A DNA stretch of 64,000 bases from Maritalea porphyrae (GTDB taxonomy: Bacteria; Pseudomonadota; Alphaproteobacteria; Rhizobiales; Devosiaceae). A model generated the notes under the pieces. The model did no database searches, had not been told where the DNA came from, and saw only the letters and a list, made by a program, of their open reading frames with translations. The stretch is taken from assembly GCF_030159895.1 (NCBI RefSeq), contig NZ_BSNI01000002.1, positions 2,134,306 to 2,198,305 on the forward strand, written 5' to 3'. How positions within the stretch are numbered: the first letter of the stretch is position 1; the number at the start of each line of letters is the position of its first letter. The position numbers and the translations under genes are program-made. Positions 9,833 to 18,990 of the stretch are shown piece by piece.

Positions 9833-10630
9833 ATGCTCTCAAAATCTATCGTTTATCACATCCCTGTTTGTCCATTTTGCCAACGGCTTGAAATTTTGCT
9901 CGAGTTGAAGAACCAACCTGAAGCTGTCCAATTTCAAGTGGTCGACATTACCAAACCTCGTGACAAGGAACTCTTGCGCAAAACCGATGGCACCACCGCC
10001 CTGCCCGTTTTAGAGACGACAAAAGGAGACATCATAAAGGAGAGCCTTGTCATACTGAATTATCTCGACACTGTGATTGCGGGCCCACAAATTGCCCAAG
10101 CTGACCCGTTAAAGCGAGCAATAGAAAGCATGTTGGTTGCAAAGGAATCAGCATTGACCTTTGCAGGCTACTCAATGGTGATGAACCAAGACCCAGCCAA
10201 AAAGAGTGAGTTTTCTGACCGTTTGTTGAAGCTCTATGCTGATCTGAACTTTTTCCTAAATAAGTACAATCCCGAAGGTGAATACCTTTTCGACAACTTT
10301 TCTTTTGCAGAAACTGTGTTCACGCCGCTCTTCGCTCGGTTTTGGTTTCTTGAGTATTATGAAGGTTTCGAGCTACCCAACAGTGTTGAGTACCACAGAG
10401 TAGCGAAATGGCGTGACGCTTGCCTCAACCATCCGGCGGCACAGCAAACGTCAAAAGAAGAAGTGGTGAAAATGTACTACGACTATGCAAAAGGTGCAGG
10501 CAATGGCGCTTTGTTGCCTGGTCGCACAAAATCAAGTTTTGAGTTCGAACCACATTGGCGCGAGCGGCCATGGCCGAATAAGAACAAGTATGGAGTCTCC
10601 CAATCCGATAAAGAACTGGGCTTAGTATAA
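9833..10630 (+). CDS. Glutathione S-transferase-like protein with glutaredoxin-type CPFC motif
   Basis: A 265-residue cytosolic protein. The N-terminal thioredoxin fold carries IPVCPFCQRLEILLELK, with the redox or glutathione-binding CPFC at about residues 12-15, then TTALPVLETTKG (the cis-proline of the glutathione site) and IKESLVILNYLD. The C-terminal half is helical as in GSTs. About 60 charged residues at the end are unusual. A CxxC active site suggests thiol-transferase or dehydroascorbate-reductase-like chemistry more than classical conjugation, which is inference. It is probably controlled by the divergent LysR. Confidence 0.8.
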   Translation: MLSKSIVYHIPVCPFCQRLEILLELKNQPEAVQFQVVDITKPRDKELLRKTDGTTALPVLETTKGDIIKESLVILNYLDTVIAGPQIAQADPLKRAIESMLVAKESALTFAGYSMVMNQDPAKKSEFSDRLLKLYADLNFFLNKYNPEGEYLFDNFSFAETVFTPLFARFWFLEYYEGFELPNSVEYHRVAKWRDACLNHPAAQQTSKEEVVKMYYDYAKGAGNGALLPGRTKSSFEFEPHWRERPWPNKNKYGVSQSDKELGLV

Positions 10631-10642
10631 ATCAAAATGGAA

Positions 10643-10669
10643 AAGCCCCGCAGACTATGCGGGGCCTTT
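10643..10669. terminator. Bidirectional hairpin terminator between convergent genes
   Basis: GCCCCGCA and TGCGGGGC pair around GACTA, flanked by AAAA on the left and TTT on the right. It lies between the GST-like gene stop (10630) and the stop of the second outer membrane protein (10684), so it can end transcripts from either side. It is better formed for the minus strand. Confidence 0.7.
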
Positions 10670-10683
10670 CCGATGATATGGGA

Positions 10684-11178
10684 CTAGTTGAAATACCAAT
10701 TGATTGAAGCATCGATTCTATTCGCGGTAAATGTAGAACCGCGCCAGTGTTCGAACTTGAAATCCATTGTGGTGTTTTCAGAAACTGCAAATTCGATACC
10801 AGCACCAACTGTTGCATGCCAATCGTTAGGTAGACTCATATAGGCACCACCACCAGTTATGTATGCAACAGCGTCGTTTGATACCAGGTAACCTAGGCGT
10901 GCGTTCACGCCCCCCTCAGTTCCGGTCAGGCTTGAACTATCAACAACATAGCCAAAGAACCCCTCTGCACCGAACAAAATACCGTCGTTGACCACGTTAA
11001 AACCGGCGATACCATCCACGGAGTACACTGTTTCTCCGTTCGACCAAGCAGAACCAGACACACCAATGCCCGCGTAAAACCCGTCCCAGTCAAATCCTGA
11101 ACTACTGTAATCTGCTGCTAGCGCTGGGCCAGAAAGCATCAACAAGGATGTTGCGGCCAGACCTAATCTCTTTTTCAT
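10684..11178 (-). CDS. Small outer membrane beta-barrel protein (Omp25/31-like), copy 2
   Basis: A 164-residue exported protein. The signal peptide MKKRLGLAATSLLMLSGPALA is followed by ADYSSSGFDWDGFYAGIGVSG, the same barrel-opening motif as the protein at 8067. Shared landmarks also include ARLGYLVSNDAVAYITGGGAY, VGAGIEFAVSENTT and the C-terminal NWYFN. I chose ATG at 11178 because GGAGG stands 7 bases upstream; a start at 11199 would precede that site. Overall identity to the first copy is moderate, so the duplication is old or each arrived separately. Confidence 0.8.
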   Translation of the reverse strand: MKKRLGLAATSLLMLSGPALAADYSSSGFDWDGFYAGIGVSGSAWSNGETVYSVDGIAGFNVVNDGILFGAEGFFGYVVDSSSLTGTEGGVNARLGYLVSNDAVAYITGGGAYMSLPNDWHATVGAGIEFAVSENTTMDFKFEHWRGSTFTANRIDASINWYFN

Positions 11179-11314
11179 TTCGACTCCTCCATTATGCACT
11201 TTATCTTATGCTTAAATAAAGATTAGTCGATATGAACATCAAACGTCAAATGCCCACTCTTCGCTCGAGGTGGCACACGCTCGTAAAAAGCCTACAATTT
11301 CTATGAGAAGAAAG

Positions 11315-11391
11315 TGGCGGGAGTGACGGGACTCGAACCCGCGACCTCTGGCGTGACAGGCCAGCGCTCTAACCAACTGAGCTACACCCCC
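11315..11391 (-). tRNA. tRNA-Asp (GTC)
   Basis: A 77-base cloverleaf. The acceptor GGGGGTG pairs with CACTCCC, the D arm is GCTCAGTTGGTTAGAGC, and the anticodon stem CTGGC/GCCAG holds loop CTGTCAC, hence anticodon GTC. The T arm GCGGGTTCGAGTCCCG is standard and the CCA end is encoded. Confidence 0.97.
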
Positions 11392-11614
11392 AACGTTTCG
11401 CGTATCGTTGTGATCCGCTGAAGATGTGCGTTGTTTAAGAGTGATCCAGTTCTAAGTCAAGCACATAAATTACAGTTTATGATGCTTTTTTTACAATGGA
11501 TGTGAAGAACCCCAAAAAGCCCCTGCTCCACAATGATTTTGGAGATAAGACAAATCAAAACAATCGATTAGCAAATCGATGTATCTGTCTAGGTGGATCA
11601 TGTTTGGGAGAAAA

Positions 11615-11690
<76 letters not shown>

Positions 11691-11738
11691 TCCTAAGAAG
11701 GTGTGCATCGTTTAATTCGTATCTTTGCCCACGTCAAC

Positions 11739-11769
11739 AAAAAAGGTCCCGATTTTCACCGAGACCTTC
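11739..11769 (-). terminator. Rho-independent terminator after hupB
   Basis: On the minus strand AAGGTCTCGG pairs with CGGGACCTT (one mismatch) around a short A-rich loop, followed by six T residues. It lies about 25 bases beyond the hupB stop. Confidence 0.75.
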
Positions 11770-11793
11770 AAAAAAATGTATTATTTTTTTAGC

Positions 11794-12069
11794 TTAGCTA
11801 TTCACAGCTTCTTTAAGCTGTTTGCCAGGCTTGAATTTAGGCACGTTTGTAGCAGCAATATCAATTTCCGCACCAGTTGCTGGGTTGCGGCCTTTTGTTG
11901 CTTTACGGTGTGACACTGAGAATGTGCCGAAGCCAACCAAGCGAACTTCGCTGCCATCTTTCAATGTGCTTTCGATTGCATCGAAAACTGCGTCAACGGC
12001 TGAAGCGGCGTCAGCTTTGGTGATGCCTGCTTTTTCTGCAGCTACTGCAACCAGATCATTTTTGTTCAT
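11794..12069 (-). CDS. hupB: DNA-binding protein HU
   Basis: A 91-residue nucleoid-associated protein that bends DNA as a dimer. The full HU/IHF family signature is visible: [20 protein letters not shown], then [22 protein letters not shown], then the DNA-gripping arm ending [16 protein letters not shown]. The length is that of HU, and it lacks IHF-specific extensions. It follows lon in the same direction, a common arrangement, but the lon terminator at 12184-12216 separates the transcripts. Confidence 0.97.
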   Translation of the reverse strand: MNKNDLVAVAAEKAGITKADAASAVDAVFDAIESTLKDGSEVRLVGFGTFSVSHRKATKGRNPATGAEIDIAATNVPKFKPGKQLKEAVNS

Positions 12070-12183
12070 TCTTCTATCCTCATATCTAAACCCATGGCTA
12101 TTTGCCTAGGGTGTGCGGGGGTTACATTTCTTCGATTCTTTGACTAAAGCAAGGAAATCCGGTGCTTTCCGGCGGTTTTCGCC

Positions 12184-12216
12184 AAAAAAAAGGGCCGAAA
12201 ACAATGTCCCGACCCT
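12184..12216 (-). terminator. Rho-independent terminator after lon
   Basis: On the minus strand AGGGTCG pairs with CGGCCCT (one G-T pair) around a 12-base loop and is followed by eight T residues. It starts 28 bases past the lon stop. Confidence 0.8.
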
Positions 12217-12244
12217 CAAATACGAGTTGAAATTAGCGATTTTG

Positions 12245-14677
12245 TTAATGGGCCGTCAGATTCGTCGTAGAATCGCCTTGTTGACGCAAACTCTCAGCAT
12301 AAGCTTCGAAATCCCACTCGATCGCTTTTGGCTCTTCAACCAATGCGTGTTTGACGACTTCTTCCATTCGAGAAACAGGCACGATCTCTAGTCCCTCTTT
12401 CACGATGTCAGGCACATCAACCAAATCCCGCACGTTTTCTTCCGGAATCAATACTTTTTTGATTCCACCACGTAGCGCTGCCAGAAGCTTTTCTTTCAAA
12501 CCGCCGATTGGCAAAACACGACCACGCAAGGTGATCTCACCTGTCATAGCAACATCATTGCGCACCGGAATACCGGTCATCACCGATACGATCGCTGTAG
12601 CCATGCCGACACCAGCGGACGGACCGTCTTTTGGTGTGGCACCTTCGGGAACATGCACGTGAATATCACGCGAATCGAACAGAGGCGGCTCAATGCCAAA
12701 ATCAATCGCTCGCGAACGCACATAGGTGGCGGCGGCCGAAATTGATTCTTTCATCACATCCTTAAGGTTGCCGGTAACTGTTCGTTTGCCCTTACCGTAG
12801 GTAGTCACGCCTTCAATTGTCAGCAATTCACCACCGACCGAAGTCCAAGCAAGCCCATTCACCACACCAACTTGTGGTTCATCATCAATTTCGCCGTGAC
12901 GGTGACGCGGAGGCCCCAAATAGTCTTCAACCTTGGCCAGATCAAGTTTCACGGCTTTGAGTTTCTTGTCCAAGGTCAAATCTTTGACCACCTTGCGCAA
13001 AAGATTCGCGATCTCGCGCTTCAGGTTCCGAACACCAGCTTCACGCGTATAGCGCTGAATCAAAAATGTCAGCGATTCATCAGGCAATTCAAACTCAGTT
13101 TCCTTCAAGCCATGCTCTTTCATGGAATCAGGAATCAAGTGGCGACGCGCAATCTCGGCTTTTTCTTCTTCCGTGTAACCAGAGAGACGGATGATCTCCA
13201 TCCGATCCATCAATGGACCTGGAATATTGAGCGTATTTGCTGTTGTGACAAACATCACATCTGACAAATCATAATCAACTTCCAAATAGTGATCCGCAAA
13301 AGTGTTGTTTTGCTCTGGATCCAGCACTTCCAACAAAGCAGATGAAGGATCACCACGGAAATCTTGGCCCATCTTGTCAATTTCATCGAGCAAGAATAGC
13401 GGGTTGGTTTTCCCAGCCTTCTTCATCGATTGAATGACTTTACCCGGCATCGAGCCAATATAAGTGCGTCGGTGACCACGAATCTCAGATTCGTCACGAA
13501 CACCACCCAAAGACATCCGAGCGAACTCACGGCCAGTGGCCTTGGCAATAGACTTGCCAAGCGATGTCTTACCAACACCTGGAGGGCCAACAAGACACAA
13601 AATGGGTCCCTTTAGTTTTCCTGTACGCGCTTGAACGGCAAGATACTCAACGATTCGCTCTTTGACTTTTTCAAGTCCGTAGTGCTCGGTATCCAACACG
13701 TTCTCAGCGTAAGCCAAGTCTTTCTTGATCTTCGACTTCTTGCCCCAAGGCAAGCCAAGCATCCAATCAAGATAGTTGCGCACAACCGTCGCTTCCGCCG
13801 ACATTGGGCTCATCTGCTTGAGCTTTTTCAGCTCAGCATTGGCCTTTTCTTTTGCCTCTTTGGAGAGCTTCGTTTTGTTGATCCGCTCTTCAAGCTCAGT
13901 CAACTCGTCGGTGCCGTCTTCAGAATCACCCAATTCCTTTTGAATGGCCTTCATTTGCTCATTCAAATAATATTCGCGTTGGGTTTTCTCCATTTGACGC
14001 TTAACGCGCGTACGAATACGGCGTTCCACTTGAAGCACGCCGATTTCGCCTTCCATCAACTCAAGCACACGGGTCAAACGCCCGGTAACAGAGTTGATAG
14101 CCAAGATTTCCTGCTTCTCTTGGTTCTTAACCGCAAGATGCGAAGCAATCGTGTCTGCCAGCTTGGAGTGATCGTCGATCTGCGAAACCGCACCGACAAC
14201 CTCTGGTGATATTTTTTTGTTCAGTTTGACGTAGTTTTCAAACTCATTGACCGCAGAGCGAGCCAATGCTTCCGCTTCCACTTCGTCAAATTCTTCGGCC
14301 TCAAAAGGCACCGCCTCGGCTTCAAAATATTCGTCAGCTCGCACAAAATTCGAAATTTTGGCGCGCGAAATACCTTCAATCAGCACCTTCACGGTACCGT
14401 CTGGCAATTTCAACAATTGAAGAACAGAGGCAATCGTACCAACGTCGAAAACGTCGTCTGTGGTTGGGTCATCCTCTTGAGCGCTTTTTTGCGTAACGAC
14501 AAGGATGTTCTTGTCTTCGCGCATCACTTCTTCAAGCGCTTTGACGGACTTCTCCCGACCTACGAATAGCGGCACAATCATGCCAGGAAACGCGACAATG
14601 TCACGAAGCGGCAATACGGGATAAACGCGGCCTTCGCCGGGTTCGATTGAAGTGTCAGTTTTATCCTTGTCGGACAT
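12245..14677 (-). CDS. lon: ATP-dependent endopeptidase Lon
   Basis: An 810-residue cytosolic AAA+ serine protease that degrades misfolded and regulatory proteins. The N-terminal LON substrate domain starts YPVLPLRDIVAFPGMIVPLF. The ATPase has Walker A GPPGVGKTSLGKSIA and Walker B LFLLDEIDKM. The protease domain has the catalytic serine in PKDGPSAGVGMATAI and lysine in GGLKEKLLAALRGGI. I chose ATG at 14677 (MSDKDK) because AGGATC lies just upstream; an earlier in-frame start would add 18 atypical residues. An RpoH-type promoter match lies about 130 bases upstream. Confidence 0.98.
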   Translation of the reverse strand: MSDKDKTDTSIEPGEGRVYPVLPLRDIVAFPGMIVPLFVGREKSVKALEEVMREDKNILVVTQKSAQEDDPTTDDVFDVGTIASVLQLLKLPDGTVKVLIEGISRAKISNFVRADEYFEAEAVPFEAEEFDEVEAEALARSAVNEFENYVKLNKKISPEVVGAVSQIDDHSKLADTIASHLAVKNQEKQEILAINSVTGRLTRVLELMEGEIGVLQVERRIRTRVKRQMEKTQREYYLNEQMKAIQKELGDSEDGTDELTELEERINKTKLSKEAKEKANAELKKLKQMSPMSAEATVVRNYLDWMLGLPWGKKSKIKKDLAYAENVLDTEHYGLEKVKERIVEYLAVQARTGKLKGPILCLVGPPGVGKTSLGKSIAKATGREFARMSLGGVRDESEIRGHRRTYIGSMPGKVIQSMKKAGKTNPLFLLDEIDKMGQDFRGDPSSALLEVLDPEQNNTFADHYLEVDYDLSDVMFVTTANTLNIPGPLMDRMEIIRLSGYTEEEKAEIARRHLIPDSMKEHGLKETEFELPDESLTFLIQRYTREAGVRNLKREIANLLRKVVKDLTLDKKLKAVKLDLAKVEDYLGPPRHRHGEIDDEPQVGVVNGLAWTSVGGELLTIEGVTTYGKGKRTVTGNLKDVMKESISAAATYVRSRAIDFGIEPPLFDSRDIHVHVPEGATPKDGPSAGVGMATAIVSVMTGIPVRNDVAMTGEITLRGRVLPIGGLKEKLLAALRGGIKKVLIPEENVRDLVDVPDIVKEGLEIVPVSRMEEVVKHALVEEPKAIEWDFEAYAESLRQQGDSTTNLTAH

Positions 14678-14808
14678 AGATGATCCTTTCATCAACCGGC
14701 TGTGAAGTCCCAAAAAAAGCGGCAACGACACAACCGTTACTCGGCGCAGGGAGGCGCGCCACGGTCATCAACCCTACTGGGGTCAACGAAGACTCAATTG
14801 AAACTACT

Positions 14809-14836
14809 AGATAGGAAGTTTTGCCAGCCCGACAAG
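14809..14836 (-). promoter_or_regulatory. RpoH (sigma-32)-type heat-shock promoter for lon
   Basis: On the minus strand CTTG (14836-14833) is followed after 17 bases by CCTATCTAG, matching the alphaproteobacterial RpoH consensus CTTG-N17/18-CYTATNT. It lies about 130 bases upstream of the lon ATG, inside the hairpin that ends clpX. The same CCTATCTAG element precedes clpP. Confidence 0.5.
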
Positions 14837-14848
14837 TACGCGTCGGGC
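14827..14848 (-). terminator. Possible weak terminator after clpX
   Basis: GCCCGAC and GTCGGGC form a perfect 7-base stem with an 8-base loop, 18 bases beyond the clpX stop. There is no clean T-run, so termination may be incomplete and transcripts may read through into lon. Confidence 0.4.
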
Positions 14849-14866
14849 CATTTTGCAAACTTTATT

Positions 14867-16141
14867 TTATGCGCCTGCGTCCGCTTCTTCTTTGCGGTCG
14901 GCATAAATGTAAAGCGGGCGTGCTTCCTTGTCATTTACCACATCGGCACTGATCACAACTTCCTCAACACCTTCAAGTGATGGGAGGTCATACATTGTGT
15001 CGAGAAGAATACCTTCCATGATCGAACGTAGACCACGGGCGCCTGTTTTGCGCTGAATTGCGTGTCTTGCAATTTCATTCAATGCTTCGTCTTGGAAGGT
15101 CAGTTCGACTTCTTCCATTGCGAACAATCGTTGATATTGACGCACCAAAGCGTTCTTTGGTTGGGTCAAGATTTGCACAAGCGCATCTTCATCCAAGTTC
15201 TCAAGCGTCGCAATTACTGGCAAACGGCCAATAAATTCTGGGATAAGACCAAACTTGGTCAAATCTTCTGGTTCAACTTCAGCGAAGATTTCGCCGACCT
15301 GACGATCAGTTGGATCATTCACATCGGCATCAAAGCCAATCGACGTACCCTCACCGCGCGCGGTAATGATTTTTTCAAGGCCAGCAAACGCGCCACCAAC
15401 AATAAACAGAATGTTGGTTGTATCCACTTGCAAGAACTCTTGCTGTGGATGCTTGCGACCACCTTGCGGCGGAACGCTGGCCACTGTGCCTTCCATGATC
15501 TTGAGCAGAGCCTGTTGAACACCCTCACCCGACACATCCCGAGTAATAGAAGGATTGTCAGACTTGCGAGAAATCTTATCGACCTCATCGATATAAACGA
15601 TACCGCGCTGCGCTTTTTCGACATTATAGTCAGATGCTTGCAGCAGCTTCAGAATGATGTTCTCAACATCTTCACCCACATAACCAGCTTCGGTCAGCGT
15701 GGTCGCATCGGCCATTGTAAACGGCACATCAATGATGCGCGCCAATGTCTGCGCCAAATAGGTCTTACCGCAACCAGTTGGTCCAATAAGCAAGATGTTT
15801 GACTTAGCCAATTCAATATCTTGGCTCTTCGATGAATGATTGAGACGCTTATAGTGGTTATGCACCGCCACAGACAGAACGCGTTTTGCTCTTCCTTGGC
15901 CAATCACATAATCATCCAACACCGCACAAATTTCTGCCGGCGTCATTACACCATCAGCTGATTTGACTGTGGAAGATTTGCTTTCTTCACGGATGATATC
16001 CATGCAAAGCTCAACACATTCATCACAGATAAAAACAGTCGGGCCAGCGATGAGCTTTCTCACCTCATGTTGCGATTTTCCGCAAAATGAGCAGTAAAGC
16101 GTATTTTTTGAACTGTCGCCGTTGCCGGTGTCTTTTGTCAT
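14867..16141 (-). CDS. clpX: ATP-dependent Clp protease ATP-binding subunit ClpX
   Basis: A 424-residue AAA+ unfoldase that feeds substrates to ClpP. The N-terminal zinc-binding domain has four cysteines (YCSFCGK and ICDECVELC, residues about 17-42). Walker A is [15 protein letters not shown], Walker B is [10 protein letters not shown], and the ClpP-docking IGF-type loop region is in the normal place. The length is standard. It sits about 180 bases downstream of clpP in the same direction, the usual clpP-clpX-lon order. Confidence 0.98.
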   Translation of the reverse strand: MTKDTGNGDSSKNTLYCSFCGKSQHEVRKLIAGPTVFICDECVELCMDIIREESKSSTVKSADGVMTPAEICAVLDDYVIGQGRAKRVLSVAVHNHYKRLNHSSKSQDIELAKSNILLIGPTGCGKTYLAQTLARIIDVPFTMADATTLTEAGYVGEDVENIILKLLQASDYNVEKAQRGIVYIDEVDKISRKSDNPSITRDVSGEGVQQALLKIMEGTVASVPPQGGRKHPQQEFLQVDTTNILFIVGGAFAGLEKIITARGEGTSIGFDADVNDPTDRQVGEIFAEVEPEDLTKFGLIPEFIGRLPVIATLENLDEDALVQILTQPKNALVRQYQRLFAMEEVELTFQDEALNEIARHAIQRKTGARGLRSIMEGILLDTMYDLPSLEGVEEVVISADVVNDKEARPLYIYADRKEEADAGA

Positions 16142-16318
16142 TCAAAGCACTCCTGAATGTGCATTCTTCACTCAGTTTATCTACAAATGCTAGCACCTGC
16201 ACATAAACAAACAGTAAGCTAAATTCGATCGTTAGTATGATCTTGGCCTACAAATCCCGCACAAAAGCTTAATTGCCAACCCCTCGTGCGGGGAATTCTA
16301 CTTCTTGCTTAACAAATC

Positions 16319-16951
16319 CTACGACGCAGAAACGTCACCGCCGCCGCGTTTTTCGTAAACTTTGTCAATCAATCCAAACTCTTTAGCAGCATCAGCTGTC
16401 ATGAAATTGTCGCGATCAAGCGCTTGCTCAATCGTTTCATAATCCTGCCCCGTGTGCTTCACATAGATCTCGTTCAGACGCTTCTTCAAATTCGCAGTGT
16501 GCTCTGCGTGAATCAGAATGTCAGTCGCCTGCCCGCGATAACCACCAGATGGCTGGTGCACCATCACAGAAGCATTTGGCAGCGCGCCGCGCATGTCTTT
16601 TGAACCAGCGGCCAAAAGCAACGAGCCCATGGAAGCCGCTTGTCCAACACAAAGCGTGGCGATCTCAGGCTTAATAAATTGCATCGTGTCGTAAATCGAC
16701 AAACCAGATGTCACCACACCGCCGGGCGAGTTAATGTACATCGCAATTTCCTTTTTCGGATTTTCCGATTCAAGGAACAATAGCTGAGCCACAATCAAAG
16801 ACGCCATATGGTCTTCAACCGGACCGGTCACAAAGATGATGCGCTCACGCAGCAAACGCGAGAAAATGTCAAATGAGCGCTCGCCACGGTTGGATTGCTC
16901 AACAACCATCGGCACCAGCGTGCTCATATATGTATCAATCGGATCTTTCAT
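16319..16951 (-). CDS. clpP: ATP-dependent Clp protease proteolytic subunit ClpP
   Basis: A 210-residue serine peptidase forming the tetradecameric chamber used with ClpX and ClpA. The catalytic serine is in [14 protein letters not shown] and the histidine in [15 protein letters not shown], with the aspartate farther on. I chose ATG at 16951 (MKDPID) because AAGGATGAGA stands 8 bases upstream; the ATG at 16960 would lie inside that ribosome-binding site. An RpoH-type promoter match lies about 80 bases upstream. Confidence 0.97.
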   Translation of the reverse strand: MKDPIDTYMSTLVPMVVEQSNRGERSFDIFSRLLRERIIFVTGPVEDHMASLIVAQLLFLESENPKKEIAMYINSPGGVVTSGLSIYDTMQFIKPEIATLCVGQAASMGSLLLAAGSKDMRGALPNASVMVHQPSGGYRGQATDILIHAEHTANLKKRLNEIYVKHTGQDYETIEQALDRDNFMTADAAKEFGLIDKVYEKRGGGDVSAS

Positions 16952-17028
16952 AAGTCTCATCCTTGGTGAATCGAATCGGCCTTATTTCCGATCAGATATG
17001 ATGCGTCTTAACGTGCGGTAAAACCGCT

Positions 17029-17057
17029 AGATAGGTCTTGCCCTCTATCCGTTCAAG
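17029..17057 (-). promoter_or_regulatory. RpoH (sigma-32)-type heat-shock promoter for clpP
   Basis: On the minus strand CTTGAA (17057-17052) is followed by CCTATCTAG, with 18 bases between CTTG and CCTATCT, a very good match to the alphaproteobacterial RpoH consensus. It lies about 80 bases before the clpP ATG, giving a short leader. It shares its -10 element exactly with the lon promoter match. Confidence 0.6.
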
Positions 17058-17071
17058 ATAGAGTTAATTTT

Positions 17072-18541
17072 TCATCTCGCCACAGCCAGTGCACTAGGCA
17101 CCAATTGGGGCAAATCGGTGGCGATCATCCCCTCACCACCATACTGCGCTGCAGCCAGCCCATGCACATAAACCCCTGCGCACGCTGCGTCAAATGCTTC
17201 CATGCCCTGAGCCTGCAATCCGCCAATTATACCGGCCAAAACATCGCCGGACCCAGCGGTTGCCAACCAAGGGGGCGCATTTGAATTGATTGCAGCCCGA
17301 CCATCCGGCGAAGCAATAACACTGTCTGCACCTTTAAGCACAATCACAGCACCTGAAATTTCTGCGGCTTTCCGAGCCGCCTCTACTTTACCAGCACTCA
17401 ATTCGACATTTTTAAAAAGTCGTCCAAACTCTCCTGCATGAGGCGTCATTACCACATTGCCATTCGTCTTCTTAATAGCGTTGAAAATCGTTTCTGGATC
17501 ACTATTGAAACAATTTAGTGCATCTGCGTCGAGCAACAAGGCCCTGTTAGACGCAATCGCAGTCAACACATTGTGATAGGTGGCATCTGATACGCCGTTG
17601 CCGGGCCCCACCACCAATGCATTAAAACGTTCATCGTTGAGCAACTCAGACAAAGGCTCATCGCGCAACATGATTGCCGTCAAATGACTTGCATGTTCCT
17701 TAAGTGCTGCACGCTCACCATTAATGGTCACCAACCCCGCCCCTGCCCGCAAAGCAGAAAGTGCCGACATGCGCGCCGCACCAGTTGCGCCGCGTGGGCC
17801 AGAAACGACCACACAATGCCCCTTCGAATATTTGTGGCCGGCTACATTTGCCGTTGGCAGGCGCCAATTTTTCGGATGATTTTCGATCGTCTGCGGCTCA
17901 ATTAGCCTTAGGACTTGTTTTTCTATCCCAATCTGACGCAGCGCAACATTGCCGCACAATTCGCGACCAGGCAGTAATAGATGCCCCGGCTTTTTTCGAA
18001 AGAAGGTGATAGTGGCGTCTGCTTGAATTGCAGTCCCCAATACCTGCCCCGTAGCACCATGCACACCGGTTGGCATGTCCACTGCAACTGTTGGCGCAAG
18101 AGTTTCGTTCGCCAATCGAACAATATCAGCGAATGCTCCCGCTATCGGTCTGTCGAGCCCTGCGCCGAATAGTGAATCAACCAAAAGCGATGCATCTTCA
18201 ATGATTTCTGGACTGTACGTCTCTGGATTTCCCCATTGCTGCAAATAGTACATTGAGGCAGCAGAATAACGATCCTTGTCGCCAAACTGGACCAACCGAA
18301 CGGGCCAACCGCGATCCCGCAAATAGCAGCCGATCACAAAGCCATCGCCACCATTATTGCCTGGACCACACAGAACTGAAACCGGGGCACGCGGATAATG
18401 TTCGACAATATATTGGCCAACGGCACGCCCGGCATTGCCCATCAACTCGATTTCGCTTGTACCCGCCTCAATAGACAAGGAATCAGCACGGCCCATTTCT
18501 TCCGGCGTCAAAAGCGTAAGTTCGGAATCAAAATAGCTCAT
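17072..18541 (-). CDS. nnr: Bifunctional NAD(P)H-hydrate epimerase / ADP-dependent dehydratase
   Basis: A 489-residue fusion enzyme that repairs damaged NAD(P)HX. The N-terminal YjeF/NnrE epimerase half (about 1-215) has the phosphate-binding loop VLCGPGNNGGDGFVIG. The C-terminal NnrD half, related to ribokinases, has VVSGPRGATGAARMSALSA, MTPHAGEFGRL and the catalytic-region PPWLATAGSGDVLAGIIGG. Both halves look complete. In other rhizobia this gene often sits beside glnB; here four genes and a tRNA intervene. It is divergent from the YjbR gene. Confidence 0.93.
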   Translation of the reverse strand: MSYFDSELTLLTPEEMGRADSLSIEAGTSEIELMGNAGRAVGQYIVEHYPRAPVSVLCGPGNNGGDGFVIGCYLRDRGWPVRLVQFGDKDRYSAASMYYLQQWGNPETYSPEIIEDASLLVDSLFGAGLDRPIAGAFADIVRLANETLAPTVAVDMPTGVHGATGQVLGTAIQADATITFFRKKPGHLLLPGRELCGNVALRQIGIEKQVLRLIEPQTIENHPKNWRLPTANVAGHKYSKGHCVVVSGPRGATGAARMSALSALRAGAGLVTINGERAALKEHASHLTAIMLRDEPLSELLNDERFNALVVGPGNGVSDATYHNVLTAIASNRALLLDADALNCFNSDPETIFNAIKKTNGNVVMTPHAGEFGRLFKNVELSAGKVEAARKAAEISGAVIVLKGADSVIASPDGRAAINSNAPPWLATAGSGDVLAGIIGGLQAQGMEAFDAACAGVYVHGLAAAQYGGEGMIATDLPQLVPSALAVAR

Positions 18542-18641
18542 AAATTCAGTCTTGCGCCTTTCCGCTTAATTGCAAAGCCCCATAGCTTCACAACAAAGCG
18601 CCTTTTGTGCCATGATTTGGCGCAAATCTGGAGACACCGCT

Positions 18642-18977
18642 ATGTCCGACAACGATCCAACACTCGCAATGCGCGAAAAGGCATGTACCTACCCCGGCGT
18701 AGATGAAGGCACGGCCTGCACCCAAAGCTCGTTCAAAGTGAAAGGCAAGGCCTTTTTGTTCGCTGGCCCACAAGGTGGGCGATACAAGGCTATGTTCAAA
18801 CTAAAAGAGTCGCGGGACGAAGCCCAAAAACTCGCCGGCAAATATCCCGACAACTATCAAATCGGCACAAATATCTGGGTCACCGCGCGGTTTTCAAATG
18901 AGGAGCCAATGCCTGAGGATGTTTGGACGCGATGGTTGGATGAGAGCTATGCGTTGAGTGTACCGATGAAAAAGTAG
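18642..18977 (+). CDS. MmcQ/YjbR-family protein
   Basis: A 111-residue protein. The pattern fits the YjbR double-psi/CyaY-like fold: an early helix (LAMREKACTYPGVDEGTAC), a strand pair with GKAFLFAGPQGGRYKAMFKL, a helix with DEAQKLAGKYPDNYQ, and NIWVTARF near the end with a helical DVWTRWLDESYALS. Members have been called DNA-binding, but a clear function is not established. I chose ATG at 18642 with GGAG upstream. It is monocistronic and divergent from nnr. Confidence 0.75.
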   Translation: MSDNDPTLAMREKACTYPGVDEGTACTQSSFKVKGKAFLFAGPQGGRYKAMFKLKESRDEAQKLAGKYPDNYQIGTNIWVTARFSNEEPMPEDVWTRWLDESYALSVPMKK

Positions 18978-18990
18978 ACTCTATGCCGTT

